From: Theristus sp. LFF4_11
Lineage: Eukaryota; Nematoda; Chromadorea; Monhysterida; Xyalidae
DNA length: 64,000 bases
Assembly: GCA_030248135.1 (NCBI GenBank)
Contig: JASANC010003572.1
Location: 1-64,000 of the forward strand
Reading direction: 5' to 3'
In this document: positions 34,401-46,692 of the stretch, in pieces
Numbering within the stretch: the first letter of the stretch is position 1
Layout of the letters: each line of letters opens with the position of its first letter
Position numbers and translations under genes: made by a program
The notes under the pieces: generated by a model
Told to the model about the DNA's origin: nothing
The model's database searches: none
Seen by the model: the letters and a program-made list of their open reading frames with translations, nothing else

Positions 34401-37400
34401 ATTTTGCTATTTTTACCCGTTCACCCTAACCTAAGTCAAGCCTTTTTGTAAGTTAAGTAAGAATGAATAAAAAATATAAAAAATAACGTTTTTTTCATTA
34501 AAAAATACCCGTTTTAAAAAGCTAATGCTTCTTTTACCCGGTTAACCTAACATAAGCCAAGCATTTTTTCTTAAGTGTAAATGAATAGAAGAAACAAAAA
34601 AGTGACGTTTATAATTTCGTTTTGCAGTCATTGCTTTTTTTACCCGTTTATCCCCAAGACTACCCCAACATTTTGACCCAAACATGTGCAAAATGAATGG
34701 TAAATACCATGTCGACCCAATTAAAAAACTTTTTAATTAAATTTTTTCAGAGACGGTTTTGTAGCAACTTTGACAGTCGCTCGTCAAGTTTTGAGCAGCA
34801 ACAATTGCCAGTTGCCCATCGTGCGTTACGTTGAAATTATCGCTCATAAACCATGGTGTATCAATTTGAAAATGAAACATGGAGTATCAATTTCAATGAA
34901 ATTTACTTGTTTTGAATCCAAAGTGCAACTTGCAATGCCGATGTCGATGTGCGTTTTGCAACCCGATTTTGAAAAACAAAAAAATTTCAAACTTTTTTCA
35001 AAGACGGTTTTGTTACATCTTTCCCAGTCGATCATCAGGTAAGATTGAATTAAAGATACAAAAAGCCACGCTTCCTTTTGCCTTAAAAAATAGCTGCGCT
35101 GAAAAGCTAGTGCTTCTTGTCCCGGTGACCCTAACAGTAAGCCAAGCCTTTTTTCTAAAGTGAAAATGAATAGAAGAAACAAAAAAGTGACGTTTATAAT
35201 TTCGTTTTGCAGTCATTGCTTTTTTTACCCGTTTACCCCAACATGACCCAAACATTTTGCAAAGTGAAAATGAATGGTAAATACCATTTCGACCCAATTA
35301 AAAAACTAACTTTTTTCAAAGACGGTTTTGTTACATCTTTCGCAGTCGCTCGTCAAGTTTTGAGCAGCAACAATTGCCAGTTGCCCATCGTGCGTTACGT
35401 TGAAATTATCGCGCATAAACCATGGAGTATCAATTTGAAAATGAAACATGGAGTATCAATTTCAATGAAATTTACTTGTTTTGAATCCAAAGTGCAACTT
35501 GCAATGCCGATGTCAATGTGTGTTTTGTGCTACCCGATTTTTTTTAAAACAAAAAAAATTCAAACTTTTTTCAAAGACGGTTTTGTTACATCTTTCCCTG
35601 TCGATCATCAATTTTTTTGATCAGCCACCGCTTTCATTTGCCTATGCTGCGCCGAACTGTCTCTGTTGACCAAAGAGTATCATGATCATGATGACTCCAA
35701 CTATGAAGAGCGACGTTTTGAGAAAACAATCTCAACTGGCATTAATAAAAAATAGGTTAAGGAAATTGAGATGGAGTTTTCTTAAGTAGCAAAAAAGGGC
35801 GCCAATTCAAATTGGAAAAAAGTGCCACGCACAGACAGACACTTTGTAAATTTAATAATATAGACTAGCCTATTGACCCGAGCGTATGTGGCTTAATGCA
35901 TGTGGCAATGCCAAGCCTTTTTGGCGAAGTGGCATTGACTTAGAAAGAAAAAACAGTAACGTTTACTGAATAATAACCCTGAAGAAAATTTACCTTGTGC
36001 TGCCGTGAAGTCGCCTACAATACAATATTTTTAATGTATTTAAATAAATAAAAAATGCGAAGTTTATGATTTTGCTATTTTTACCCGTTTACCCTAACCG
36101 AAGGCAAGCCTTTTTGTAAGTGAAGTAAAATTGAATAAAAAATATAAAAACTAACGTTTTTTTCATTTACCCGTTTTAAAAAGCTAATGCTTTTTTACCC
36201 GTTTACCTAAGCCAAGCCTTTTTTGTAAAGTGAAAATGCAAAGTTATTGATTTTGCTATTTTTACCCGTTCACCCTAACCTAAGTCAAGCCTTTTTGTAA
36301 GTTAAGTAAGATTGAATAAAAAATATAAAAAATAACGTTTTTTTCATTAAAAAAATACCCGTTTTAAAAAGCTAATGCTTCTTTTACCCGGTTACCCTAA
36401 CATAAGCCAAGCCTTTTTTCTAAAGTGAAAATGAATAGAAGAAACAAAAAAGTGACGTTTATAATTTCGTTTTGCAGTCATTGCTTCTTTTTACCCGTTT
36501 ACCCCAACATGACCCTAACATTTTGCAAAGTGAAAATGAATGGTAAATACCATGTCGACTCAATTAAAAAACTAACTTTTTTCAGAGACGGTTTTGTAGC
36601 ATCTTTCGCAGTCGCTCGTCAAGTTTTGAGCAGCAACAATTGCCAGTTGCCCATCGTGCGTTACGTTGAAATTATCGCGCATAAACCATGGTGTATCAAT
36701 TTGAAAATGAAACATGGAGTATCAACTTCAATGAAATTTACTTGTTTTGAATCCAAAGTGCAACTTGCAATGCCGATGTCAATGTGCGTTTTGCGCAACC
36801 CGATTTTTAGAAACAAAAAAGTTCAAACTTTTTTCAAAGACGGTTTTGTTACATCTTTCCCAGTCGATCATCAAGTTTTGATCAGCCACGCTTCCATTTG
36901 CCTATGCTGCGCTGAACTGTCTCTGTTGACCAAAGAGTATCATGATGACTCCAGCTATGAAGAGCGACGTTTTGAGAAAACAATCTCAACTGGCATTAAT
37001 TAAAAAATAGGTTAAGGAAATTGAGATGGAGTTTTCTTAAGTAGCAAAAATGGGCGCCAATTCAAATTGCAAAAAAGTGCCACAGACAGGCACTTTGTAA
37101 ATTTGCCAATTGACCCGAGCGTATGTGGCTTAATCAATGCCAAGCCTTTTTGGTGAAGTAGCATTGAATTAAAAAGAAAAAACAGTAACGTTTACTGAAT
37201 AACCAATCTGAAGAAAATTTACTTTGTGCTGCCGTGAAGCCGCCTACAATACAATATTTTTTATTGTATTTAAATGAATAAAAAATGCGAAGTTTATGAG
37301 TTTGTTATTTTTACCCATTCACCCTAACCTAAGGCAAGCCTTTTTGTATGTGAAGTAAGATTGAATAAAAAACATAAAAATTAACGTTTTTTAATTACCC

Positions 37401-40400
37401 GTTTACCTTAGCCAAGCCTTTTTTGTAAAGTGAAAATGCGAAGTTTCTGATTTTGCTATTTTTACCCGTTCACCCTAACCTAAGTCAAGCCTTTTTGTAA
37501 ATGAAGTAAAATTGAATAAAAATTATAAAAATTGACGTTTTTTTCATTAAAAACCGTTTTAAAAAGCTAATGCTTCTTTTACCCGTTCACCCTAACCTAA
37601 GTCAAGCCTTTTTGCAAATGAAGTAAAATTGAATAAAAAATATAAAAATTAACGGTATTTTCAATTACCCGTTTTAAAAAGCTAATGCTTCTTTTACCCG
37701 TTTACCCTAACGTAAGCCAAGCATCTTTTATAAAGCGAAAATGCGAGGTTTATGATTTTGCTATTTTTACCCGTTCACCGTAACCTAAGTCAAGCCTTTT
37801 TGTAAGTGAAGTAAAATTGAATAAAAATATAAAAATTAACGGTTTTTTAATTACCCGTTTTAAAAAGCTAATGCTTTTTTACCCGTTTACCTAAGCCAAG
37901 CCTTTTTTTTGTAAAGTGAAAATGAATAGAAGAAACAAAAAAGTGACGTTTTTAAGTTTCGTTTTGCAGTCATTGCTTCTTTTTACCCGTTTACCCTAAC
38001 ATAACCCAAGCCTTTTGCAAAGTGAAAATGAATGGTAAATACCATTGCGACCCAATTGAAAATATCTTACTTTTTTCAAAGACGGTTTTGTCACATCTTT
38101 CGCAGTCGCTCGTCAAGTTTTGAGCAGCAACAATTGCTATTTGCCAACTGTAGCCATAACCGTAGAGTATCAACTTGAAAAGAGTATCATGATGACTTTC
38201 AGCTATGAAGAGCGGCGTTTTGATTAAACAATTTGAAGTGATATTAAAAATAGATAAAGATTGAGATTGAGATTGAGATGAAGCTTTCTTAAATAGCAAA
38301 AATGGGCGCCAATTCAAAAGTGTGACGGACAGACAAATTGTAAATTTAGTAGTAATAGATGAACACTGACTGAACGCAGTACGAACTTTTGCCCTGGACG
38401 CTGCTGCCCGCTCTAAAATGGACACCGGTCGCGAGAAAGTGAACGTCGGTTTGCTGGTGTCGTCCTCTGCGGTGTTGCCGCTCAGGAAGCCGGCGGGCGG
38501 CGCCGTGCCGCTGAATGGCGCTGCGGCAGTCAGCTGAACACAAAACCACCAAACAAGCAATCACAAATCACCACTAAAACCGTCACTTTCACTCGAAACT
38601 CGACTTCAGCTAACACAACTTTGTGGTAAACGAACACCAAGCGAGTGTGTGGCGCACTCACGTGTGTGGTGTTTCCATCATCAGCCTGATCGTCGTCGTC
38701 ATCATCCAGGGCAGCAGTACTGAACACGTTTGTCGGCCTGTCCAGCGCCACCGACTTCAGTCGCGCTTGCCTCGGCGTCTGTTCGCTCGGTTGGCCACCA
38801 GTGCCGGCGTTCGTCACCAGCACGCGTTTGTTCCTGTGTTCGCAAGTTCATTTATCACCAACTCATCCATCCGTCCATTTTATTTCACGAAGAGCAGGAA
38901 AATGAAACTGTATGACCGGAGCCAGAACATTGTTTTCAACTGCAAACGTGTCCCCTGTACTTTTATTTTCGTCAAGCACCAACCAGTAAGGACTAGAGGC
39001 GAACGAGGCGGCTTTCTGAGCGCGATTTGGCGTTGCGAGACTGGACAACGGCGGCGCCACGGTGGACGGAGCAGGGGCACGCCGGTGGCCTGACACCGAG
39101 AGCGACTCGGACGCTGGCAGCGGCATCCGCTTGGCGTCCTCAACGACAACAACAGACTTTCGAATTCTCAAACAAACCGTTCAGTAGTGCAGTCAGTTCC
39201 GACTACGTCTGCAAAACTACCACAACACTTGAGTTGATTGATGTTGTTATGAGGTTTTTGCCAAATGACCCAAAAAGGAAAAACCGAAAATTTTCACTTT
39301 GTGACGCAAAAAACCTGCAATCCTCTGTTACTGTTGTTGAATTTGATGTTCAAAGATGGCCTCCAGTCCAACAAAATTAACAGCAAAAACATGTTTTGTT
39401 TGTGGAGTCAAAATTGACTGCAATCCTCCCATGCTGCCATGCAGGTAGGAATGTGAAGCTACATACCTGCAGCGGTGCAGGTTATGCTTTTTTACTAAAA
39501 ACCCTGCTCGGAGTGTGGTGACAAACACAAATGATTGACCAAGATTGACGGAATTCCCGGAGACAATGTTAAAAATACCACAAGAGCGCAATTGCGCTAG
39601 TGACGCACTCGCACAGGACTGCTGATGCGTTCGAGCTCAAAGAGAATGCGTCTTGTCTGTGACGTCATCATGGGTGACGCTCGTTGCGAGCCGCCCAATG
39701 ACGCGATCCGGGGCCGTCGGGCCGCCGCACCGGCGCACACGCTGCCGCCACGGAAACTCATCGCTGAGCTCGCACGCGTGTCAACCGAGAACAGACTGGC
39801 GCGGTGATGCGACGGCGGCGACTGCAAGCGTGCAACGTCGAAAGCATCGGGCATTTGTATTGCAAACTGAACGTCAACGACAAACCGGCTGAGCGAATGA
39901 TTTCGAGAGTTGCTCAGTCTCATTGGTGACTCGCGCTCGTTTCGCGTGCGTCTGCGTCGAGTGGAACGGCGTCTCACTCTCCGGCTCACCCGGACGTTTG
40001 CGCTGAAAAATGAGTGTGCGTTTGTTAGGGATGAAAAACACCGTTTTTTCACGGTTTTAAAACTCTTTTTTGGGCTTTCTTGTTCTTGTCGGTTTTGTGA
40101 ACAATAAGCAAAAGCGCTGCTTTTCCCGCACAATTGAGTGGTGGATTCGTCGACAGAAAATTTGGATTTGTTTTGACGACTAAAAATTAAAATTTTATAT
40201 TGGTAAAAATCCGGTTTTTTAACGTAAAAAACAGTTTTTTTCATGAAAACCCCGTTTTTTTCGTGCCATCTCCAGTGTTTGTGATGATGATGATCACTGT
40301 TGCGGATTGCGCTCGTGCGTTTCATTGCGTCACCCACCAGTCATCACCGCAACAAAACAGCAAATCAAACTTGTTCAAACTCAATCTCTGTATGTGCTGA

Positions 40401-41615
40401 TGCGCGTTTCAGGGTCACCAAAGCCAATCATACAGCCAACATTTTGCACACACAAACCGACGCACCGTTACTCTGGACTCCAATGGTGCAGTGCGTTCCG
40501 GCGCTTCGTGCTCGTGCTGCCGTGCTGTGTCCGTCGTCGCAAACAGCTGCGTCGTGTGTCTGCGGTCGCGGTTGAGCAGCAGCCGCCGTGGGTTGTCGTG
40601 CGCCCTTGGCGGCACCACTGGCAGCCTGGCGACGGGCGATTCCCGCTGAAGACCGCCGATGCCGCCGTTGTTCGTGGTGGAGCGCTTTTCAAACGTGGAC
40701 ACTGCAAATGCAACGTTGCATTGCTTACTCCATCCATCCGTCCATTTTATTTCGCGAAAAAAGCAGGAAGCTCCAAATCATGCTATGCAACAACCACGAG
40801 TTAGGCATGATCGTGTGCCTCAACGTCAGCAGAAACAACGCGCACGCACCGAAATCCTCCAAGTGCTTCAATTGTCCTGATGTGGACGAGACGGCCGTGC
40901 CAGCGGTTGCCAGCGAGCGACTACTGCTCTGTGCCCTTTGTGGCAGCCGCACACTGTTGCTGTTGGCCATGGCGCCCTCGTTTGTGCCGAATGTGCTCTG
41001 TGCGCCAGTGGTCGCCATGCCCATGAACGCCTGCTCGCGTGAAATTCTATCCAAATGCAACCGATTCGACTGCGCACCAGCAGCTGCGAACGGTGTTGTT
41101 GTTGTGCCTGCACATACGCGGAGGCAGCTATTCCATTGCACTGGCTGAATTCCGTTTTGCTCAACATGAACTTGGAAGTTCACAGGGTGCTGTCGAAATC
41201 TCCACTTTCAGTAAATTAGCTCCACCATGACGTTCGGGTGGCCATTAACGGTTGGTTTAATCCTTGCTGTTACTATTGCGGCCCTCAGAGTTGCGGCCAG
41301 TTCAATTCCGGTCCAAAGAATTTTCTCCAGCCAGCATAAACAATAAATTTTTTTGAAGGAGTGATTTTTTCGCAATTAATCGCAAATTTCAAATGCGAAA
41401 AAAACTGTAAAAATAAAAAAACCGACCTTAAAACCAAGCAAACTAATTGAATGAAACTTCTACATACTTGGCTCGTCGGCTGCACCCCACCAGGAAGAAA
41501 GCCGCGGAGCCCATCGAGAAACAGTCGCAAATAAACCGCGGTTGTTGGTGGCATTCTGGTCTGTTGCGTTGGATCGATCGGTACCATCGTAAGGTTCATT
41601 GTTGCGATACGCCAT
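28487..41615 (-). CDS. NUP153: Nucleoporin Nup153 (nuclear-pore basket), multi-exon, six RanBP2 zinc fingers
   Basis: Nup153 anchors the nuclear basket and binds Ran, importins and export factors. Exon 1 (41615-41468) starts MAYRNNEPYD and has an amphipathic stretch GLFATVSRWAPRLSSWWG like the family N-terminus. Ser-rich exons follow at 40.5-41.1 kb. The exon at 39821-39609 ends TSQTRRILFELERISSPVR and joins cleanly to DAKRMPLPASES (from 39138), matching the conserved Nup153 RRIL...SSP...DAKR block. KPTFTFSRPVS lies at about 38.45-38.42 kb. After a ~5.9-kb intron, an acidic Ser/Thr exon (32.42-32.26 kb) leads to six W-x-C-x2-C...C-x2-C fingers: two at about 32.12-31.97 kb, then about 31.41, 31.13, 30.95 and 30.33 kb. 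Human Nup153 has four. A Ser/Thr-rich FG/F-x-F-G region fills about 30.08-28.80 kb. The last exon gives GGRKIVHAKRRSAKR-stop, matching the basic vertebrate tail. Confidence 0.94.
31690..31945. repeat. Third copy of the 16.9/43.2-kb dispersed repeat, in a NUP153 intron
   Basis: Phrases such as TACTGTTGAAAATGCAA, TCCTCTATGAAATAGACA and CAATAAAACACAATTTGCGC match 43.26-43.48 kb in the same orientation, and 16.98-17.20 kb inversely, with about 10% differences by eye. The copy runs almost to the splice acceptor region of the two-finger exon. The hAT-like termini are not present, so it is a fragment. Confidence 0.7.
32560..38340. repeat. Macrosatellite: four tandem 1.2-1.85-kb units in one NUP153 intron
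   Basis: Unit junctions share the phrase GACCCGAGCGTATGTGG at about 32.61, 34.04, 35.88 and 37.11 kb. Each unit then has an AATACAATATTTTTAATGTA block, two to several blocks of ACCCGTTTTAAAAAGCTAATG with TACCCGTTCACCCTAACC and GTCAAGCCTTTTTGTAAG, and an open-frame segment starting AAAATGAATAGAAG. The fourth unit has more of the short blocks and a shortened open-frame segment. A further copy of the repeat lies in Sec8 (8.5-9.49 kb) and a small remnant is near 54.48-54.53 kb. There are no terminal inverted repeats and no recognised transposase. Confidence 0.9.
36431..37003 (+). other. Open frame of 190 codons in the macrosatellite (coding status unknown)
   Basis: From the ATG at 36431 the frame runs MNRRNKKVTFIIS... 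to ...FEKTISTGIN-stop. The protein is unlike any family I know. It contains an internal duplication: TFF(R/K)DGFV(A/T)SFAVARQVL is echoed about 75 residues later as TFFKDGFVTSFPVDHQVL. Related frames are open over shorter distances at 8.78-9.36, 33.66-33.92, 34.77-35.04 and 35.21-35.67 kb. It lies in an intron of NUP153 on the opposite strand. It could be chance in a conserved repeat or the relic of a mobile-element protein. Confidence 0.35.
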
Positions 41616-41824
41616 CTTCAAAAATGCTACGATACGACCTGTTAAGTGTTACTGGTTCTGTCTGGTTTGTTCTGAAAAACGAAAATCAAAAATCAGAGCA
41701 GTGAAAAAATGTATTTGGTAATTTGGTGGACTCTGGGGTAGGGCCGTGGGGGTCGAGCGAGGTGCGAGGTCGTCGAGGGAGGTGTGGGGGTGGTCTTTGT
41801 TTGGTCCATGTATGTGGATGTGAC

Positions 41825-43551
41825 TAGAGATGTAAGCTTCAAAAAAAAAATTTTATTTTTTTTAAAGAGCTTTTTTTTAATTTTTCGAATTTTTTTTTGT
41901 TTTTGATGCCCGTTTTTGGCACAATTTTTTGAAAGTTCAACAAAAATTTTCTTCGACTTGACTTTGTGACATAGTCTTCAACTCTGCAGGTGGTATTCTG
42001 GATCGATTTATCGACTTTTTTTGAGCCTTGGTGAGACATGATCGACTCGTGTCGTCAGTCGTCGTCAGTTCCATCACACCGGTGAGTTGCTTGTTTGTTA
42101 TTTGAGGGAAATTGAGAGACAAAACACGAGGCTAGGCACGATGTCGTCGGTGGAAAAATGGGATCGCCGAAGCCAAATCTGAAATTTTCACCCTCGCCCT
42201 CCTCCCATATGAGTGGGGGTAGGGCGTAGGGTTAGGGGCTTTTTTAGATATCTTGTTGTTCTTGTTCCTTATTTCTCTTTGTGATTCAATTATCTTTGAA
42301 AGCAAATCAAAAGAAAGCAACCATGTGATCAACTCGAGCCTAACAAAACGCCTCAAAACAACAGAATGCCTCAAAGTAAGTGGAATCAAAAAGGAAATGA
42401 CATGAAAATGTCCGGTTTTTAGGTGAAATGTCAACACAACTGAGAAAAGTCAACCGAAACAAACATTCGAACACTACAACACAGTCGAGACACGACACTA
42501 CAAAACAAAACAAACCGACTCTGACAGTCAGATTGAAACTGAAACTGTTGATTAAAAAACTAAGACAAAATAAATTTGGTTGGTAAATTACGAGTCCGTC
42601 GAATCGCTGGTTCACGAAAAACCACATCGTATGAAGTCACGAATAACCACACCATAGCTATCGCAGCACACGCACACAAAGCGAATCACTGACGGGCACG
42701 AGCACACAAATGAAGCAAAATCAAGTAAGCGGCTGTCACAATCTCGACCGTTTGGGGCAAGTTGTCTGGAACTATCGAGATGGAAAATGAGATACTATAG
42801 ACCTAATTTTGTGATTGAAGATGTTGACGAGAGAGGTTGGCAAGAGAATTTGTAATTTACATTAAAAGTTCGTGAGAAGCGAGAAGCATTTGGACAGACA
42901 GGGTCAAGCCATTTGTTGATTGGCGTATGTTATAGGTCCACAATGGAGTTGTGCGATATATTGTTAAACAATTGGAGCGGAGGTGTTGGTTAACACCACA
43001 TCACACGACCGTTTTTCAGATACCCGATAACATGGCCACATGCTAAAACTTGCGTGCTGAGCTAAACTAACGTGTTAAACTTGCGTCTGTCAGTTGCCCG
43101 CAACGTGATCGCGAAATCATGGTACGTGTTTTCGATACGATAAGAGTGGGCTCTCGCCATGTGGCAGATAGCATAGCTGGTTGAACCTGAAAGTAAGTGT
43201 CTTGGGGGGGCGACCGGGTCGACAGGGGTTGCCGACTTTGCTGCAGCAAACAGGAATTTTGAACACAGTCAAATTTTGGTAATTTACTAAAGAGGAACCA
43301 CTAATAACGGTTCAATATTCAAGTACACGTGAAAAATTGCCCTGTTTTACTGTTGAAAATGCAACTTTCCCTCTATGAAATGGACATAATTTCAATAAAA
43401 CACGATTTTCGCTCTTATAGTTTTCTGGATCGTTCTGAAAATAGTCTAGCTGAACTCAGCTCGACGAGACGCTTCGACCAACCTAACTTGTAAAAAAAAA
43501 TTTTTTTATTTTTTTTTAATTTAAAAAAATCCGGATTTTTTGACATCTCTA
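41825..43551. mobile_element. 1.73-kb hAT-like non-autonomous element with perfect 8-bp target duplication
   Basis: It begins TAGAGATGTAAGC and ends TTGACATCTCTA. The eight bases GATGTGAC occur directly on both sides (41817-41824 and 43552-43559). An 8-bp duplication and a TAG...CTA terminus define a hAT-type insertion. The interior is AT-rich with no transposase frame. Most of it matches, inversely, parts of 16.93-18.56 kb, and about 43.26-43.48 kb matches 31.69-31.94 kb. Confidence 0.88.
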
Positions 43552-43559
43552 GATGTGAC

Positions 43560-44900
43560 TTTGGGGGATCAAAAGTTTGAAATTAGGTACAGGTACAGAA
43601 CACCACAATAGATTGGACAGCAAAAACGCTTTGGAGTAAAAAACAGCTAAATTCTGCTTAAAATGCTCAAAAATTCAGTATAAACGCATATTTTACTTAA
43701 AGTGGGCGAAATTTACCAAAATTCGAGCAAAAATGGTCAATTTGTTTATGTCTTCGAACATAGTTGTTCCAGAGCCGAGAGGTTGGGGGGGGGGCCGATA
43801 TAGATAGCTGGAGCAAATTTTCTAGATAGACAGATAGCTGGAAAATTTTGGGGGGGGCCGCGGGGGGGCCTTGTGACTTTGGGGGGGCCGGTCAAAATTT
43901 TGAAATTTGATAGATAGATAGCTAAAACGCTAAAAAGCTATAAAAACAGCAAAATAATGCTAAAAATAAAATTCAAGTATAAACGCGTATTTTACCTAAA
44001 ATTAGCGAAATTTTCAAGAATTACGAGCAAAAATGGTCAATTTTGGTAAAAAATTGACTCATTTTATGTCTTCGAAGACAAAAATTTTCAGATAGATATG
44101 TAGCTGGCTAAATTTTTTTTTAGATAGATAATAGCTGAGCCGAAAAAAACAGTCTGATAGAGATAGATTCGAAATTTTTGAGAAATTTTTGAGAAAAGAA
44201 AAATTTATGCCCAATTTGAAAACAAAAGTTGTGCCAGCCAACTCAATCATGCAGGGGGTCAAAAGAAGAAAAGGGTCAGGCAAGGTGCGAACGCCTCCCA
44301 AATGACTCCCAGTCCCACATGGCGTAACTTTTCAGATTTTGTTTTGGTGATTTTATTCTAAGATTTTTTTACTCAAAAAAGCCTTCAAAAAAATTTATAA
44401 AATTGCGAAAATTTTTCACAAAATTATGTTTATCAGTAAATTTTTACTCCAGTCTAGTTCAGATGCTGGATACAAGCTTCTGCAATTAGTTTCATGAGCT
44501 CGGAGTAGACTAACGCCTCCCCCGAGTCCCGAATCACTCTCATATGTCGAGCAAATTTTAAGGGGGTCTGGATGGTACGGTACAGTGTATTGATACACGT
44601 ACCCAAATTATGCACACACCAGGATAAAACCCCTTTTGCGCAACCGTTGTCAGTTTCAAGTTTTTTTCATACTGCTTCCCATAAAAAACAACACAATCCA
44701 AAACAGTTAAGGCAAGCTGTGACCGATCAATATCACGCCAAATCATCATGACCCATCATCGTTCATCTTCATCGTTCGACTGCTGCACTGTCTCCCCAGT
44801 GACCAGCTGCAGCTCCAGCAGCAGGTTTGCATTTTCAAGATGTTGTGATTGTCTTCAGCGCAGATTGTTGATTGGTGCCACTCGAAAAGTTGATAGCGCA
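43560..44900. other. Low-complexity spacer with TAGATAGCT repeats and poly-G
   Basis: It contains GATAGATAGCT-type microsatellite (about 43.80-43.93 and 44.09-44.17 kb), runs of G up to 8-9, and A/T homopolymers. The last few hundred bases may hold the promoter or first exons of the plus-strand gene that follows. No protein similarity is seen. Confidence 0.5.
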
Positions 44901-45002
44901 CATTTCAACTAATAAAGAAAGAACAAAATACACCAGCAGCAGTTTCCACTGAATTTTTCCACAAGAAGAACACGGAACATTCTTGAACATGCGCCCCCGC
45001 AG

Positions 45003-46692
45003 CATGCGCCGTTTGCGTACGTGCGGCGCGAGGGAAAACACACGCGTCTCGTCGTGGTCGGTGTCGTCGGCGACAAACTGCAGAGGCACAACATCGCAGA
45101 ACGAACGCAACAAAGCACAGCCGTGCACTTCATACCCGGAGCCCCTGTCTCCGCCCTCTTATGCAGTCGTCAGCATCGATGGCCAACTGCGTGCCCCTGA
45201 GCTTGGCCTCATTTGGCCGAAGAGACCGAAACACGGACGATATTCTGCACAACACTACTGGCAGGTAAGGAAAGAAGAATAATTTACTCAGTTGCAATCC
45301 GAGGTGTAGTCAGGAGCAACGTGTGTTTCGCTCAGAAACAAGAAATGAATATTGAAGAAAAACATTTTGTTCTCTACCAACCCCCCAAACGCACGCCCTT
45401 GAAAGTAACATGTTTCCTCAATTATGTCCCTTTCACCTTTGGTTTTTCAGTGTTGTTGTAAATACTAAACAACGAACGTTTGAAAAACCTCAGCAAAAAC
45501 GCGGTAAGCGTCCAAACCGAGCGCGACACGACCATCTCCAGCAGCCCTTCAGAGATCAAGCCGCAGAAAACAAAAACGCCGACGATATGACTGTTGTGGA
45601 CTCGAATTTTACGGGCGGTTGGGACCCATTCAGCGAACGCCAGACAACGCCTCCTCTGGCAGTTCAAGAGCGTCCTGATCAGTCGCCAAATACAACGTCG
45701 TGCACTTCGTCTTGTTCAAACCGCAGGTTGCACTCAAAAGCTTGCTCATTGACGAAATATCTGCTTTGATTGTAGTCCCACTACTAGGAATTCCAGTTAT
45801 TGTGGTGGCAGAAAACTATGAAACTCGAATGTTTCATGCAACTTTTCTGCTGTAGCCTGCACGGACGTGCGTTGAGCAGTGAATGCAGCAGCGTGTCACA
45901 CGTCTCGGTCGGGCTGTCTGCGCCGGCACACCGCAAGTCGTCGCCTCTGGAGCCACCTGACATGCTCGCTGCCTACAGACGCCAGCTGGGCAGACGCTTC
46001 TGCGGAGTTGTCAACGACGATCAAAGCAACTCGATTGCTAGGCGTGTTCTTTGTGTTGTAAATTAAAAAAGTGAATGTCAAAACACGTCTCACTAACATA
46101 TTGCTTTTTGCCAGAATTCGAAATTTACGTCCAACGGAATTCTGCGTGTATCTGGCCGCTCGAAACTGGTCGTACGGCCATCGCATCAACAAGGCAGACG
46201 CAAACGAGTCATCTTGTCAAACCACTAACACCAATCACGAAACTAAAAATCTACCACCGCATCTCCAACTGACGGTCGCTTATCGCACGAGTTCAGGCGA
46301 CCTGCGATTTTATCCAATAGAGGTTCGTAATACAAATTGGAGTGTGCTGATTGGTCTGGCTGATCGATTGCTGCAGGCATGTAAACAGTGAGCACCAGAC
46401 AGTGGTCAAGAAGTCGACAAGTACATGTGGCTTGATGTTGTTTCGTGTTTCCGGTGGTGTTTCCAAACGGTGTTTCTAGGTAGACAAAGAAACGAATGAA
46501 TACTACGTCAAGTGTGGAGACCCGAATTCAGCGAGACAGAAACTTCTAAGCGATCTGATTGATGTGCACGCCACGTACGCATATGCACCGACGTTTGCAT
46601 CGCAAAAGCACGCCAGCAAAACTGAAGGCACATCAAAACGGGCCCCTTATGCGTTTGCTGTGGACGTGTTTCCTTGGTGGATGGACGAATGA
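45003..46692 (+). CDS. Unidentified spliced gene, possible SH2-like C-terminal part
   Basis: I do not recognise this gene; borders are approximate, especially at the 5' end. Likely exons: one ending RYSAQHYWQ at a CAG|GTAAGG donor (about 45264); one around 45490-45730 with FTGGWDPFSERQTTPPL; one from about 45856 (LHGRALSSECSSVS to SIARRVL); one from 46116 (NLRPTEFCVYLAARNW to GDLRFYPIE, donor near 46322); and a last exon from about 46480 reading VDKETNEYYVKCGDP ... LLSDLIDVHATY ... VFPWWMDE-stop. The run LTVAYR..GDLRFYPIE followed by VDKETNEYYVK and LSDLIDVHATY has the spacing of the second half of an SH2 domain, but the FLVR arginine strand is not clear. The C-terminal exons are more convincing than the first. 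Confidence 0.5.

Noticed and set aside
32560..38340. CRISPR-like array of regular repeats
   Set aside because: Repeats are kilobase units with variable inner blocks in a eukaryotic intron, with no constant short repeat and unique spacers.
44835..45128. Minus-strand frame with one hydrophobic helix (WKLLLVYFVLSLL)
   Set aside because: No partner exons or family match were found, and it overlaps the better-supported plus-strand gene. It stays possible but too weak to list.
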